Assembly (NCBI RefSeq): GCF_004341845.1
Contig: NZ_SLVB01000004.1
Location: forward strand, 248,001 to 312,000
Direction of reading: 5' to 3'
DNA length: 64,000 nucleotides
From: Novosphingobium sp. PhB165
GTDB taxonomy: Bacteria; Pseudomonadota; Alphaproteobacteria; Sphingomonadales; Sphingomonadaceae
The notes under the pieces were generated by a model, which worked only from the letters and a program-made list of their open reading frames with translations, was not told where the DNA came from and did not search any database. Below are positions 44,334 to 53,730 of the stretch, piece after piece (position 1 is the stretch's first letter; every line of letters starts with the position of its first letter). The position numbers and the translations under genes were made by a program.

Positions 44334-45392
44334 ATGACGAATTCGATCCTTACGCGCCGTGGGGCGCTTGCCGGTATCGGCATTGCGGCGGTAGCGGCGG
44401 CCCTGCCGGTCTTTCCGGTGCTTTCGGCCCCCATTGCGCCCCGGCTGGTGAAGCCGCCGCGCCTGCGCGCGGGCGACACGCTCGGGCTGGTGGCACCCGC
44501 CGGGTTCATTGGTGACCGTTTCGGGCTGGATGAAGTCATGACGACGGTCCGCGCGATGGGCCTGGTGCCCAAGCCCGCGCCGCACATGCTGGAGCGGGAG
44601 GGCTATCTGGCCGGCTCCGACCGCACGCGGGCCGACGATCTCATGGCCATGTTCGCCGACCCGGACGTGCGCGGCGTGATGGCGGTGCGCGGCGGCTGGG
44701 GCTGTGCGCGGATCCTGCCGCTGCTCGACTATGCGAAGATCGCGAGGAACCCGAAGCTGTTCGTCGGCTTCAGCGACAACACCGCGCTCCACCTCGCATT
44801 CGCCGCTCGGACCGGCGTGGCCAGCATTCACGGGCCCAATGCCAGTGCATCGTGGCCGCCCGCCGCATGGGCGAATTTCCACGCGCTCGCGTTCGAAGCG
44901 GCGACGCCGACGTGGCAAGTGCCCGAAGGGGCGGGGGTGAACCTGTCCGGGCGCGGCAAGGACTTGCGCACGTTCCACGGCGGCACCGCGCGCGGGCGGC
45001 TGCTCGGTGGCAATCTCAGTGTGCTTTCGGGGCTGGTCGGTACGCCTTACCTGCCCGATTTCACTGGTGCCGTGCTGTTCCTGGAAGACACCAACGAATC
45101 GGAATACCGGATCGACCGCATGCTCACCCAGCTCGCGCTGGCGGGCGTGTTCGACAAAGTGGCGGGCGTGGTCTTTGGGCAATGCACCAATTGCACCAAC
45201 CCGGACGGCGGCTTCTCCAACTTCACGATATACGAAGTGCTGGACCGCCAGTTCGGCGGCTTGAAAGTGCCCGCTTTCCAAGGCTTGCAGATCGGCCACA
45301 TCGCCGCGCAGGCGAGTGTGCCGGTTGGTCTGCCGGTGGAGATCGACGCCGATGCCGGGACGATGCGTCTGCTGGAACCGGCCGTCAGTTGA
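44334..45392 (+). CDS. LD-carboxypeptidase (family S66) with Tat-like signal
   Basis: A 352-residue exported peptidase. The N-terminus SILTRRGALAGIGIAAVAA is a twin-arginine-type signal. The S66 triad is visible: the nucleophilic Ser147 in GFSDNTAL, a Glu in LFLEDTNE (about residue 246) and a His in QIGHIAAQ (about 322). The family cuts the L,D bond after the third residue of murein tetrapeptides during recycling; some members cleave microcin C. It ends overlapping the convergent PilZ-like gene by 8 bp. Confidence 0.92.
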   Translation: MTNSILTRRGALAGIGIAAVAAALPVFPVLSAPIAPRLVKPPRLRAGDTLGLVAPAGFIGDRFGLDEVMTTVRAMGLVPKPAPHMLEREGYLAGSDRTRADDLMAMFADPDVRGVMAVRGGWGCARILPLLDYAKIARNPKLFVGFSDNTALHLAFAARTGVASIHGPNASASWPPAAWANFHALAFEAATPTWQVPEGAGVNLSGRGKDLRTFHGGTARGRLLGGNLSVLSGLVGTPYLPDFTGAVLFLEDTNESEYRIDRMLTQLALAGVFDKVAGVVFGQCTNCTNPDGGFSNFTIYEVLDRQFGGLKVPAFQGLQIGHIAAQASVPVGLPVEIDADAGTMRLLEPAVS

Positions 45393-45732
45393 TGGGCCGA
45401 GGAGGCGCGATCAGCGGATCATGCTGGCGGCCGAGTCCGTGCCGCGTGACAAGGTCCGCATAGACCCGCGCGTCCAGCGGCTCCGCGAATTCCAGCCCGG
45501 TCCCGTGCCGCCCGCTCCACGCGACAAAGGCCATCGCCGGGCGGCATCCGGGCAGGCCGAGGTTGATGGCCTCGTCGATCTCCAGCGCATCGATGCCCTC
45601 GATCCGGGCGCCGAAGCGGGTGAGGTCCTTGAGCACGACGGTACAGCTCGTGAAGGCGCTCCGGAACTTCGCCATCATCTCGACCGGCTCGCGGCGATCC
45701 CGGATGACGGGGGCCGTATCGTATCTATCCAT
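45385..45732 (-). CDS. PilZ-like domain protein
   Basis: A 115-residue protein, mostly one PilZ-like beta-barrel. PilZ domains normally bind c-di-GMP through RxxxR and (D/N)xSxxG. Here the first is only Arg-rich (VIRDRREP) and the second is DLTRFGA with Thr for Ser, so binding may be weak or lost. The ATG at 45732 has AGGA eight bases upstream. The long open frame upstream is an antisense artefact. Confidence 0.7.
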   Translation of the reverse strand: MDRYDTAPVIRDRREPVEMMAKFRSAFTSCTVVLKDLTRFGARIEGIDALEIDEAINLGLPGCRPAMAFVAWSGRHGTGLEFAEPLDARVYADLVTRHGLGRQHDPLIAPPRPIN

Positions 45733-45895
45733 GTGCACCATCCTGGACCGGCTAACCGTCTGTCTTCGCAGAAAAGATAGACGCGCTTCCCTTAGCGGGC
45801 CTTTCCGCCCGGCTAAGGGTATTCCGCAGGGCTTTAACCCCGGCGCGCCAGCGGCTAGTGCTGGTGACACATCCCCCAGCATCCGGACCCCGCCG

Positions 45896-47938
45896 ATGAC
45901 CCGTTCCCTGCTCGATCCCCTGCCGCTGCCCGACTATGCGGCGCTCACTCCTGCCGCGATCGGCGAGGCGCTCGACCTTGCGTTGGCGGACATGCGCGCG
46001 GTCGTGGACCGGATCATCGCGGAAAAGCCGAAGGACTTCGACGCGGCATGGCTGCCGCTCGAACAAGCCGATGTCGCCATCGAGGCACTGTGGTCGGCGG
46101 TTTCGCACCTCAAGTCGGTGGCCAATACGCCCGAACTGCGCGAGGCGCATGCCGCCGGGCAGCAGCGCATCGTCGAGACCATGACGGCGGTGTTCCAGGA
46201 TCACGACCTCTACGAAGTGATCGCCGCGCTGGAGGCAGCTCCCGAATTCGCGAAGCGCTCCGCCGCGGATCGCGCTGCGGTCGAGCATATGCTGCGCAGC
46301 TTCCGCCTTTCGGGCGTGGCTCTGGATGCCGCGCCGCGCGCGCGTTTTGCCGAGATCTCGGTCGAGCTGGCCGGGCTGTCGACGGAGTTCTCCGCCGCCG
46401 TGCTCGACGCCACCGACGCCTGGTCCGAACATGTCACCGATGCCGAAGTGCTCGCGGGCATCCCCGAAGCGGCCATGGCGATGTTCGCCGCGAACGCCGA
46501 GGCCAAGGGGCTGGACGGGGGCTGGGTGGTCACGCTCCAGTGGCCGAGCGTCAATGCGGTGCTGACTTTTGCCGAGAATCGGGGCCTGCGCGAGCGCGTC
46601 TATGCCGCTTTCGGCACCCGCGCGTCGGATCAGGGCCCCGATGCCGGAAAGTTCGATAATACCCAGCGCATCGCCCGTATCCTCGAACTGCGGCGTGAGG
46701 CTGCGGGCCTGCTGGGCTTTGCCGATCCGGTCGAATGGTCGCTCGCCACCAAGATGGCCCCCAATGCGGGGGAAGTGCTGCACTTCCTGCGCGATCTGGC
46801 ATCGCGTGCACGCCCCGGCGCCGAGCGCGATCTGGCCGATGCGCGTGCTTTCGCGGCGCAGGAGCTTGGCATCGACGATCTCCAGCCGTGGGACCTGACC
46901 CACGTTGCCAACCGCATGCGCCTGTCGCGCTTCGCGGTCGACGAGCAGGCGGTGCGCGCCTACTTCCCGGTCGAGCGCGTGCTGGCCGGCTGGCAGGTGC
47001 TGCTCGGCCGCCTCTTCGGCATCACCTTGGTCGAGCGGACCGACGTGGCGCTCTGGCATGCCGATGCACGCTACTACGACGTTGCCGACGATGACGGCAC
47101 GGTGATTGCCGGTGTCTACCTCGATCTTCATGCGAGGGCGGGCAAGCAGGGCGGCGCGTGGATGGCGCAGGCCCGCCCGCGTCTCTCCGCCGGAGCCTCC
47201 GGCAGCAACGCTGGCCGCGTGCCGGTCGCCTACCTCACCTGCAATTTCGCGCCGAAGGGCGGCGATACGCCTTCCCTGCTCGCGCATAGCGAGGTGGAGA
47301 CGCTGCTGCATGAGACCGGGCACTGCCTCCACCACCTGTTCACCCGCGTGAACCGCCCGAACGTGGCAGGCACCAGCGGTTTCGAATGGGACGCGATCGA
47401 GCTGCCGAGCCAGCTGATGGAAGACTTCGCCTGGGACCGTGAAGTGCTGACCGGCATGTCCGGCCATTACCGCACCGGCGAGCCGCTTCCCGTCGATCTC
47501 TTCGAGAAGATGCTGGCTGCGCGCCGCTTCCAGTCCGGCCTGTTCGTGCTGCGCCAGATCGAATTCGGCCTGTTCGACCTCCTGCTCCACCTCGGCACCA
47601 TGGGCAGCGATCCGATGGAAGTGATCGGGGCGGTGCGTGAGGAAGTGGCCGTGGTCCATCCGCCCGAATGGCATCGTTTCCCGCATGCCTTCACCCACGT
47701 CTTCTCGGGCGGCTATGCCTCTGGCTATTACAGCTATCTCTGGGCCGAAGTGCTCGCTGCCGACGGCTTCCGCAAGTTCGTCGAGGCGGGCGTGGTGGAC
47801 CGCGCCACGGGCGATGCCTTCCGCGACGAAGTGCTGGCGCGCGGCGCCACGCGCCCGGCGGCCGAGAGCTATCGCGCGTTCCGGGGGCGCGACGCCGAAG
47901 TCACGGCCTTGCTGGAACGGCGCGGCCTGCTGGGATGA
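45896..47938 (+). CDS. M3 family oligopeptidase (oligopeptidase A-like)
   Basis: A 680-residue zinc metallopeptidase. The HExxH-type zinc motif is HETGH (472-476), with the third ligand Glu in [12 protein letters not shown]. The C-terminal [20 protein letters not shown] is the M3 substrate-binding signature. It degrades short peptides in the cytosol, like PrlC or Dcp. Its TGA overlaps the next ATG (ATGA), coupling it to a PLP enzyme. Confidence 0.94.
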   Translation: MTRSLLDPLPLPDYAALTPAAIGEALDLALADMRAVVDRIIAEKPKDFDAAWLPLEQADVAIEALWSAVSHLKSVANTPELREAHAAGQQRIVETMTAVFQDHDLYEVIAALEAAPEFAKRSAADRAAVEHMLRSFRLSGVALDAAPRARFAEISVELAGLSTEFSAAVLDATDAWSEHVTDAEVLAGIPEAAMAMFAANAEAKGLDGGWVVTLQWPSVNAVLTFAENRGLRERVYAAFGTRASDQGPDAGKFDNTQRIARILELRREAAGLLGFADPVEWSLATKMAPNAGEVLHFLRDLASRARPGAERDLADARAFAAQELGIDDLQPWDLTHVANRMRLSRFAVDEQAVRAYFPVERVLAGWQVLLGRLFGITLVERTDVALWHADARYYDVADDDGTVIAGVYLDLHARAGKQGGAWMAQARPRLSAGASGSNAGRVPVAYLTCNFAPKGGDTPSLLAHSEVETLLHETGHCLHHLFTRVNRPNVAGTSGFEWDAIELPSQLMEDFAWDREVLTGMSGHYRTGEPLPVDLFEKMLAARRFQSGLFVLRQIEFGLFDLLLHLGTMGSDPMEVIGAVREEVAVVHPPEWHRFPHAFTHVFSGGYASGYYSYLWAEVLAADGFRKFVEAGVVDRATGDAFRDEVLARGATRPAAESYRAFRGRDAEVTALLERRGLLG

Positions 47939-49011
47939 ACGCCATCGGTGCGAGCGACCGGCGCCTCTGGCTGCGCGAGGCGGTGCGACGTATCGAGGCG
48001 GACTACAACCGGTCCGCCGATACGCACCTGATCCGGCTGGACCTGCCGCGCTATCCGGGCATCACGCTCTATCTCAAGGACGAAAGCTCGCACCCCACCG
48101 GCAGCCTGAAGCACCGGCTGGCGCGCTCGCTGTTCCTCTATGCGCTGTGCAACGAGTGGATCGGGCCGGATACTTGCGTGATCGAGGCCAGCTCGGGCTC
48201 GACAGCGGTGAGCGAGGCCTATTTCGCGCGCATGCTGGGCCTGCGCTTCATCGCCGTGGTGCCGGCCACCACCGCGCAGCCCAAGCTGGACGAGATCCGC
48301 TTCCACGGCGGCGAGATCCATGCGGTGGACGATCCGCGCACGGTCTATCAGGTGGCCCACGACCTCGCGCGGCGGACCGGCGGGCATTACCTCGACCAGT
48401 TCACTTATGCCGAGCGGGCGACCGACTGGCGCGGCAACAACAACATCGCGGAGAGCATCTTCCACCAGATGGCGGAGGAAGAGCATCCGGAGCCCACCTG
48501 GGTCGTCTGCGGTGCGGGCACCGGCGGCACGTCGGCCACGATCGGCCGGTTCCTGCGCTATCGCCGCCATGCCACGCGGCTTTGCGTGGCCGATCCCGAG
48601 CATTCCGTCTTCCACCGCCACTTCGCCGACCGGGCCGAGACCACGCTGCCCGAAGGCTGCGCGGCGCTGATCGAGGGCATCGGCCGTCCGCGCGTGGAGC
48701 CGAGCTTCGTGCCGGGCGTGGTCGACCGCATGATCGCGGTTCCGGACGGGGAGAGCATTGGCGCCATGCGCGCGCTCTCGGCCCGGCTGGGGCGGCGCGT
48801 CGGCGGGTCCACCGGCACCAATCTCTGGGCCTGTGCGGCGATTGCCGAGGAGATGCATGCCGCCGGGGAGCAGGGAAGCATCGTCACGCTGCTCTGCGAC
48901 GGCGGCGCGCGCTATGGCTGCACCTATTACGATGACGGCTGGCTGGCCGAACGCGGGCTGGACTGGCGCCCGGCAGAAGCACGCATCGCCCGGTTCCTCG
49001 GCGCGGCCTAA
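47935..49011 (+). CDS. PLP-dependent cysteine synthase-family enzyme, Cds1-like
   Basis: A 358-residue fold-type II PLP enzyme. The Schiff-base Lys59 lies in [19 protein letters not shown], and the phosphate loop is [10 protein letters not shown] near residue 190. A long insert and the GGSTGTNLW element match the Cds1 subgroup (L-cysteine desulfhydrase in mycobacteria) rather than CysK. It would then release H2S, pyruvate and ammonia from cysteine; cystathionine-synthase-like chemistry is possible. Coupled to the oligopeptidase by a 4-nt overlap. Confidence 0.88.
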   Translation: MNAIGASDRRLWLREAVRRIEADYNRSADTHLIRLDLPRYPGITLYLKDESSHPTGSLKHRLARSLFLYALCNEWIGPDTCVIEASSGSTAVSEAYFARMLGLRFIAVVPATTAQPKLDEIRFHGGEIHAVDDPRTVYQVAHDLARRTGGHYLDQFTYAERATDWRGNNNIAESIFHQMAEEEHPEPTWVVCGAGTGGTSATIGRFLRYRRHATRLCVADPEHSVFHRHFADRAETTLPEGCAALIEGIGRPRVEPSFVPGVVDRMIAVPDGESIGAMRALSARLGRRVGGSTGTNLWACAAIAEEMHAAGEQGSIVTLLCDGGARYGCTYYDDGWLAERGLDWRPAEARIARFLGAA

Positions 49012-49190
49012 GGGCCATGCCGACCGGGAGCGCAGACCGGCCGCGCTCCCCGAAAAATGCGCGCGGGGGCAGTGTACTCGCGCGCGGATTGCCGTAAGTC
49101 CACGCCGATTCGCAATTTTCGAAAAGGGCAGGCAGTGACGGCATATCGTGAAACGCGCGCAGGCCGGTGTTTGGGCCGGGGAGCGGGCCA

Positions 49191-50462
49191 GTGAACGAAT
49201 ATCGCCGCAATGCCCGCATCCTCACTGCCAGCCTCGTCGGCACGGCGGTCGAATTCTACGACTTCTACGTCTACGCCACGGCCGCCGCACTGGTGTTCGG
49301 GCCGCTGTTCTTCCCATCCGATTCCCCGTCGGCCCAGCAATTCGCGGCCTATGCCAGCTTCGGCGTGGCCTTCGTCGCCCGTCCCGTGGGCGCGACGCTG
49401 TTCGGCCATTTCGGGGACCGGATCGGCCGCAAGTCCACACTGGTCGCCTCGCTGCTGCTGATGGGCAGTGCCACCGTCGCCATCGGACTGTTGCCGACCT
49501 ACGAGAGTGCCGGATGGGTCGCGCCGTTCCTGCTCTGCCTGATGCGTTTCGCGCAGGGGCTGGGGCTGGGCGGCGAATGGGGCGGCGCGGCGCTGCTAGC
49601 GGTAGAGAACGCACCGCCCGGCTGGCGCGCGCGCTTCGGCATGTTCCCGCAGTTGGGCGCGCCGGTCGGCTTTATCGCCGCCAACGGGCTGTTTCTTGTT
49701 CTCAGCATGACGCTGTCCGAAGGCGATTTCGTGCGCTGGGGCTGGCGGATTCCCTTCCTGCTCAGTTCGGTGCTGGTCGGCCTTGGCCTGTGGATCCGCT
49801 TCCGCCTTGCCGAGACACCGTCGTTCGCGGCGATGCACGGCGAGCGGCCCAAGTCGATCCCCATCGTAGAACTGTTCCGGACCCACATGCGCCAGACGCT
49901 GGCGGGTACTTTCGCCGTCGTGGCCTGCTTCGCGATCTACTACCTGACCACCGCCTTTGCGCTGGGCTACGGCACCAAGACGCTCGGCTATGGGCGGCAG
50001 GCCTTCCTTGGCGTGCAGCTTTTCGCGATCCTGTTCATGGCGGTGGGCATCGTGCTGGCCGGCTATGCAGCGGATCGCTGGTCCTCACGCGGAGTGCTGA
50101 TCGCCGGCAGCGCGGGCTCCATCGTCGTGGGCCTGCTGATGGGGCCGATGTTCGCGGCGGGATCGCTCACCGCCATCGCCGCCTTCCTGTCGCTCGGCCT
50201 GTTCACGATGGGCTTCGTCTACGGGCCGCTGGCCTCGCTGCTGCCGCAGTTGTTCGACGCGCGGGTGCGCTATACCGGCTCGTCGATCGCCTTCAACGTC
50301 GGCGGCATCCTGGGCGGCGGCTTCGCGCCGGCCATCGCGCAGGGGCTGGTGGACAAGGGCGGCGTGCTGTTCGTCGGGCTCTATATCTCGGTAGCGGCCG
50401 TGCTCAGCCTTGTCGGTCTGCTCTGGGTGCCGCGCCATACCGAGGCCAATTTCGCGGGCTAA
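49191..50462 (+). CDS. MFS transporter, metabolite:H+ symporter type
   Basis: A 423-residue twelve-helix carrier of the MHS/ShiA-ProP group. The N-terminal signature GTAVEFYDFYVYATAAALVF covers helix 1, GHFGDRIGRKSTLV is the conserved loop 2-3, and RFAQGLGLGGEWGGAALL lies in helices 4-5. It would import a carboxylate, betaine or similar compound with protons. The GTG at 49191 has GGGGAG eight bases upstream; an earlier in-frame ATG at 49167 is an alternative. Confidence 0.9.
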   Translation: MNEYRRNARILTASLVGTAVEFYDFYVYATAAALVFGPLFFPSDSPSAQQFAAYASFGVAFVARPVGATLFGHFGDRIGRKSTLVASLLLMGSATVAIGLLPTYESAGWVAPFLLCLMRFAQGLGLGGEWGGAALLAVENAPPGWRARFGMFPQLGAPVGFIAANGLFLVLSMTLSEGDFVRWGWRIPFLLSSVLVGLGLWIRFRLAETPSFAAMHGERPKSIPIVELFRTHMRQTLAGTFAVVACFAIYYLTTAFALGYGTKTLGYGRQAFLGVQLFAILFMAVGIVLAGYAADRWSSRGVLIAGSAGSIVVGLLMGPMFAAGSLTAIAAFLSLGLFTMGFVYGPLASLLPQLFDARVRYTGSSIAFNVGGILGGGFAPAIAQGLVDKGGVLFVGLYISVAAVLSLVGLLWVPRHTEANFAG

Positions 50463-50471
50463 TAGGGCGCG

Positions 50472-51062
50472 CTAATCCGGCGCGCCATATTCGGCGGCGA
50501 GCGCCCGCAGGTTGTCATCGCGCTGCACGCCAGTGGAGCGCATCACGCCGGCCAGCGCCACATAGGCGCCCACGGTGAAGAGGAAGTCGAGCATCTGCCG
50601 CTCGTCCCACTCTTCGCGCAGGGCCGCCCAGTTTTCGGGCGAAACCTCGTGGCGTTCCACCAGATCCTCGGTGGCGCGGATCACCGAGCATTCGAATTCC
50701 GTGAAATAGGGATCGTCGGCGCCAACTTGCAGCGGCCGGAACATCTCGGGCGAGAGGCCGCAGAGCATGCTGGTGTTGAGATGGCTCGACCACATGTAGC
50801 GCGCCTTGCACAGCCATGCCGTGCGCATGATCGCGATCTGGCGCTCCTTGACCGGCAGGGTGCTGGTGGAGAGCAAGTGGACGTTGAACTGCGAGAACAG
50901 GTCGCCAAGCTGCGGATGGTGCGCAAAGGTCATCAGCACCGGGTTGCGATCCGCATTCTTGAAGAAGCCGCCGGTCCAGCGGTTGAAGAACTGGTCAGTT
51001 TCCTCGGTGAAGCGTTCGGGCTCCAAGGGCGGAATGCGCGGTGCGGGATCGGGCTGGTGCAT
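50472..51062 (-). CDS. carboxymuconolactone decarboxylase-like protein
   Basis: A 196-residue all-helical protein of the CMD/AhpD superfamily. The core AIMRTAWLCKARYMWSSHL keeps the R-Y-W-H pattern of CMD proteins but has only one Cys, so an AhpD-type CxxC peroxidase is unlikely. The C-terminal ~50 residues (DERQMLDFLFTVGAYVALAGVM) complete the fold. The substrate is unknown. ATG at 51062 is preceded by GAGGGA. Convergent with the MFS gene, 9 bp apart. Confidence 0.85.
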   Translation of the reverse strand: MHQPDPAPRIPPLEPERFTEETDQFFNRWTGGFFKNADRNPVLMTFAHHPQLGDLFSQFNVHLLSTSTLPVKERQIAIMRTAWLCKARYMWSSHLNTSMLCGLSPEMFRPLQVGADDPYFTEFECSVIRATEDLVERHEVSPENWAALREEWDERQMLDFLFTVGAYVALAGVMRSTGVQRDDNLRALAAEYGAPD

Positions 51063-51414
51063 GGTTCGTGTCCCTCTGCGTGGCGGCGGCAGAGGATGGC
51101 ATCGCCAAACCGGGGAGCCAATCGCGCCGGCGTTTCTTGTGCCGGACCGCGTTTCGGCGACGGGGCGCAAGGAAGCGCGGAGCCACTTTCAAAGGTATTG
51201 CCGATTCGGTGATGATGAGGGCCGCGCTGGCCCTTTGCGCACGCGCGGCACGGTAACGGCGTTCGTCCGCCGCAGCATTTCTATTCGGGTCGAAAGAAAG
51301 CCCCCATATCGCCCCGTGGCAGGCGCAAGGCGTGCAAATGCCCGCAGCCAGCGCGGTCCGCGCCTTCGCGCGTGAGGGCACAATGCCCTGCTATTCCAGC
51401 GATGTATGGAGAAT
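51063..51414. other. 352-bp intergenic region, nothing recognised
   Basis: Between the CMD-like gene start and the 3' end of the tRNA. I see no supported gene, terminator or repeat. It should hold the promoter of the CMD-like gene near its left end. Confidence 0.5.
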
Positions 51415-51488
51415 TGGATGCCCCGCGAGGATTCGAACCTCGATAGACGGAATCAGAATCCGTAGTCTTACCATTAGACGACGGGGCA
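51415..51488 (-). tRNA. tRNA-Gln (anticodon CUG)
   Basis: The minus strand folds as a tRNA. The acceptor TGCCCCG pairs with CGGGGCA, the D arm has TAATGGTAA, the anticodon stem ACGGA/TCCGT holds a 7-nt loop TTCTGAT with anticodon CTG, and the T arm CGAGGTTCGAATCCTCG follows. The 3' CCA is encoded. The discriminator base is T rather than the G usual for tRNA-Gln. It decodes CAG. Confidence 0.96.
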
Positions 51489-51500
51489 TCGGGAGGCGCC

Positions 51501-51529
51501 CCTCTAGTAGCGGTCGTGATTCGGGTCAA
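51501..51529 (-). promoter_or_regulatory. promoter of tRNA-Gln
   Basis: On the minus strand TTGACC (51524-51529) and TAGAGG (51501-51506) are separated by 17 bp and end 12 bp before the tRNA 5' end, the expected geometry for a sigma-70 stable-RNA promoter. Confidence 0.65.
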
Positions 51530-51631
51530 CACCCTTTTTTACTGCCCTTGCTCCTTTGTCGTGGGGGCGTTAGCATCAGGGCAGGTATCCGCCACGCATG
51601 GCGGCAGATTTATTGAACGAGATTTGAAATC

Positions 51632-53062
51632 ATGGCGGAGCACGATCCGCCGGCAGCAAGAGTCGACGTGTCGGGCCGCCCAGGAAGGCGGCGCAAGGCA
51701 AGGAGGGGCAAATCGCGCCCGTCCGGTCCAGGCACGGCCAAAGCGAAGGTGCAGGCCAAGGATGGCGGCGCCGTCGCGGCAGGCGGAGCGCCGCGCGAAG
51801 AATCATCTAACGGATCGGCGGCGCCGCCTCGCCGTGACCAGCCACGTACGGCCCGGAAAACCGGCAAGTCGCGCAAGGCGGTGCGACGCAATTCGGCGCG
51901 CGCGAAATCGCGGCCGGCAGAGGCACGCGCTCCGGAAGTACAGATCCCCGAATCGCATTTCGAGGTTCCTGCTGCTGAAGCGCGCAGGTCTGAGGCGCGC
52001 GTCACTGCCGGGCCCTCGACCATGCCGCGTCCGGGCGGGCGCCAATCCTATGCGGCGATCGACCTTGGCACCAACAACTGCCGCCTGCTGATCGCCCGGC
52101 CTTCGGGCGAGAACTTCACGGTGATCGATGCCTTCAGCCGCGTCGTCCGTCTGGGCGAGGGGCTGGCCCAGTCCGGCCGCCTGTCCGACGAGGCGATGGA
52201 ACGCACGCTGGCGGCGCTGCGCGTCTGTGCGGACAAGCTGATGCGGCGCAACGTCTACCTTGCCCGCTCGGTGGCGACCGAGGCCTGTCGCCGCGCCGTC
52301 AACGGGCCGGAGTTCATCGAGCGCGTGCGCAAGGAAACCGGCATCGCGCTCGACATCATCAGTGCGCGGGAAGAAGCGCGGCTGGCCGTGCTCGGCTGCC
52401 ACGTGCTGCTGGAAGCGGGGCTGGGCCCGGCGATGATCTTCGATATCGGCGGCGGCTCCACCGAACTCGTGCTGATCGAGAGCACGGGCACGGTGCCGCG
52501 CATCCTCGACTGGCAGTCGGTGCCCTGGGGCGTTGTCTCGCTCACCGAAAGCTGCGGGCCGGAAGGCACGACGCTGGAAGATCGGCTGGCCCGCTACCGC
52601 CACATGCACGGCCTTGTCGCGGACAGTTTCGCCGCTTTCGCCAAGCGGGTTTCGCCCGCGCGGGAAAGCGCCGCGCAGACCGGCCCGCTGCGTCTGCTGG
52701 GCACCAGCGGCACGGTGACGACGCTGGCCAGCCTGCACCTCGAACTGCCGCAGTACGATCGCCGCATGGTCGACGGGCTGATCGTGCCCGCCGAATCGAT
52801 GCGCGATATCAGCACGCGTCTCTCATCGATGTCGCTCGCGGAGCGGCGCGAACTCAACTGCATCGGGCGTGAGCGCGCAGACCTTGTGGTCGCGGGCTGC
52901 GCCATTCTTGAGGCGATTCTCGACCTCTGGCCCGCTGCCCGTCTGGGTGTCGCCGACCGCGGCATTCGTGAGGGCATTCTGCGGAGCCTGATCGCCTCGC
53001 ACTCTACCGGCCGCAGCCTGATCGCCGCAGCCGACGTACAACCATTGGAGAGCCGGCCATGA
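51632..53062 (+). CDS. Ppx/GppA phosphatase with long basic N-terminal extension
   Basis: A 476-residue protein. Residues 1-135 form a Lys/Arg/Pro/Ala-rich low-complexity extension. The ASKHA-fold core follows: AIDLGTNNCRLLIA (about 141-154), ATEACRRAVNG, and FDIGGGSTELVLIE (about 269-282). The family hydrolyses polyphosphate or pppGpp; the short core without a C-terminal HD domain suggests an exopolyphosphatase/pppGpp phosphatase of the alphaproteobacterial type. rlmE starts inside its stop codon (ATGA). Confidence 0.92.
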   Translation: MAEHDPPAARVDVSGRPGRRRKARRGKSRPSGPGTAKAKVQAKDGGAVAAGGAPREESSNGSAAPPRRDQPRTARKTGKSRKAVRRNSARAKSRPAEARAPEVQIPESHFEVPAAEARRSEARVTAGPSTMPRPGGRQSYAAIDLGTNNCRLLIARPSGENFTVIDAFSRVVRLGEGLAQSGRLSDEAMERTLAALRVCADKLMRRNVYLARSVATEACRRAVNGPEFIERVRKETGIALDIISAREEARLAVLGCHVLLEAGLGPAMIFDIGGGSTELVLIESTGTVPRILDWQSVPWGVVSLTESCGPEGTTLEDRLARYRHMHGLVADSFAAFAKRVSPARESAAQTGPLRLLGTSGTVTTLASLHLELPQYDRRMVDGLIVPAESMRDISTRLSSMSLAERRELNCIGRERADLVVAGCAILEAILDLWPAARLGVADRGIREGILRSLIASHSTGRSLIAAADVQPLESRP

Positions 53063-53730
53063 GCCGTTCCGGACGCGACCCCAACGAGCGGCTTCGCACT
53101 GGCAAGAAACGCACGACCAGCTCTGCGCGCTGGCTCACGCGCCAGATCAACGACCCTTACGTGAAGCAGGCCAAGGCCGACGGCTATCGCAGCCGCGCGG
53201 CCTACAAGCTGATCGAGCTGGACGAAAAGTTCGACCTGTTCAAAGGCGTCAACCGCGCGGTCGACCTGGGCATTGCGCCGGGCGGCTGGAGCCAGGTCCT
53301 GCGCCTCAAGAGCCCGAAGACCAAGATCGTCGGCATCGACCTGCTGCCTACCGACCCGATCGAGGGCGTGACGATCTTCGAGATGGACTTCATGTCGGAT
53401 GAGGCCCCTGCCGCGCTGGAAGGCGCTCTGGACGGGCCGCCCGACCTCGTGCTGTCCGACATGGCCGCCAATACGGTGGGCCACAAGCAGACCGACCACT
53501 TGCGGACGATGGGCCTTGTCGAAACGGCGGCAGATTTCGCGATCCAGTATCTCGCGCCCGGCGGCACGTTCGTCGCCAAGGTCTTCGCGGGCGGGACCGA
53601 CACCGAACTGCTCGGCATTCTGAAGCGGCGCTTCGCCAGCGTGAAGCACGCCAAGCCACCTGCCAGCCGAAAGGGTTCCTCCGAGTGGTACGTGATCGCG
53701 AAGGGTTTCAAGGGGCGCGAAGAAGCATGA
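53059..53730 (+). CDS. rlmE: 23S rRNA (uridine(2552)-2'-O)-methyltransferase
   Basis: A 223-residue SAM-dependent methyltransferase (RlmE/FtsJ/RrmJ) that methylates U2552 late in 50S assembly. It has YKLIELDEKF (with the first catalytic Lys), the SAM loop VDLGIAPGGWSQVL, the catalytic Asp in LSDMAAN, and the Lys in FVAKVFAGG. An N-terminal basic stretch (RTGKKRTTSSARWL) binds RNA in relatives. It overlaps both neighbours by 4 nt. Confidence 0.95.
   Translation: MSRSGRDPNERLRTGKKRTTSSARWLTRQINDPYVKQAKADGYRSRAAYKLIELDEKFDLFKGVNRAVDLGIAPGGWSQVLRLKSPKTKIVGIDLLPTDPIEGVTIFEMDFMSDEAPAALEGALDGPPDLVLSDMAANTVGHKQTDHLRTMGLVETAADFAIQYLAPGGTFVAKVFAGGTDTELLGILKRRFASVKHAKPPASRKGSSEWYVIAKGFKGREEA

Noticed and set aside
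45752..47698. Long minus-strand open frame (648 codons) opposite the M3 peptidase gene
   Set aside because: Fully antisense to a recognised peptidase, no plausible start or domain.
49026..49050. GGGAGCGC/GCGCTCCC hairpin after the Cds1-like gene
   Set aside because: No T-run follows on either strand, so it is not a convincing terminator.
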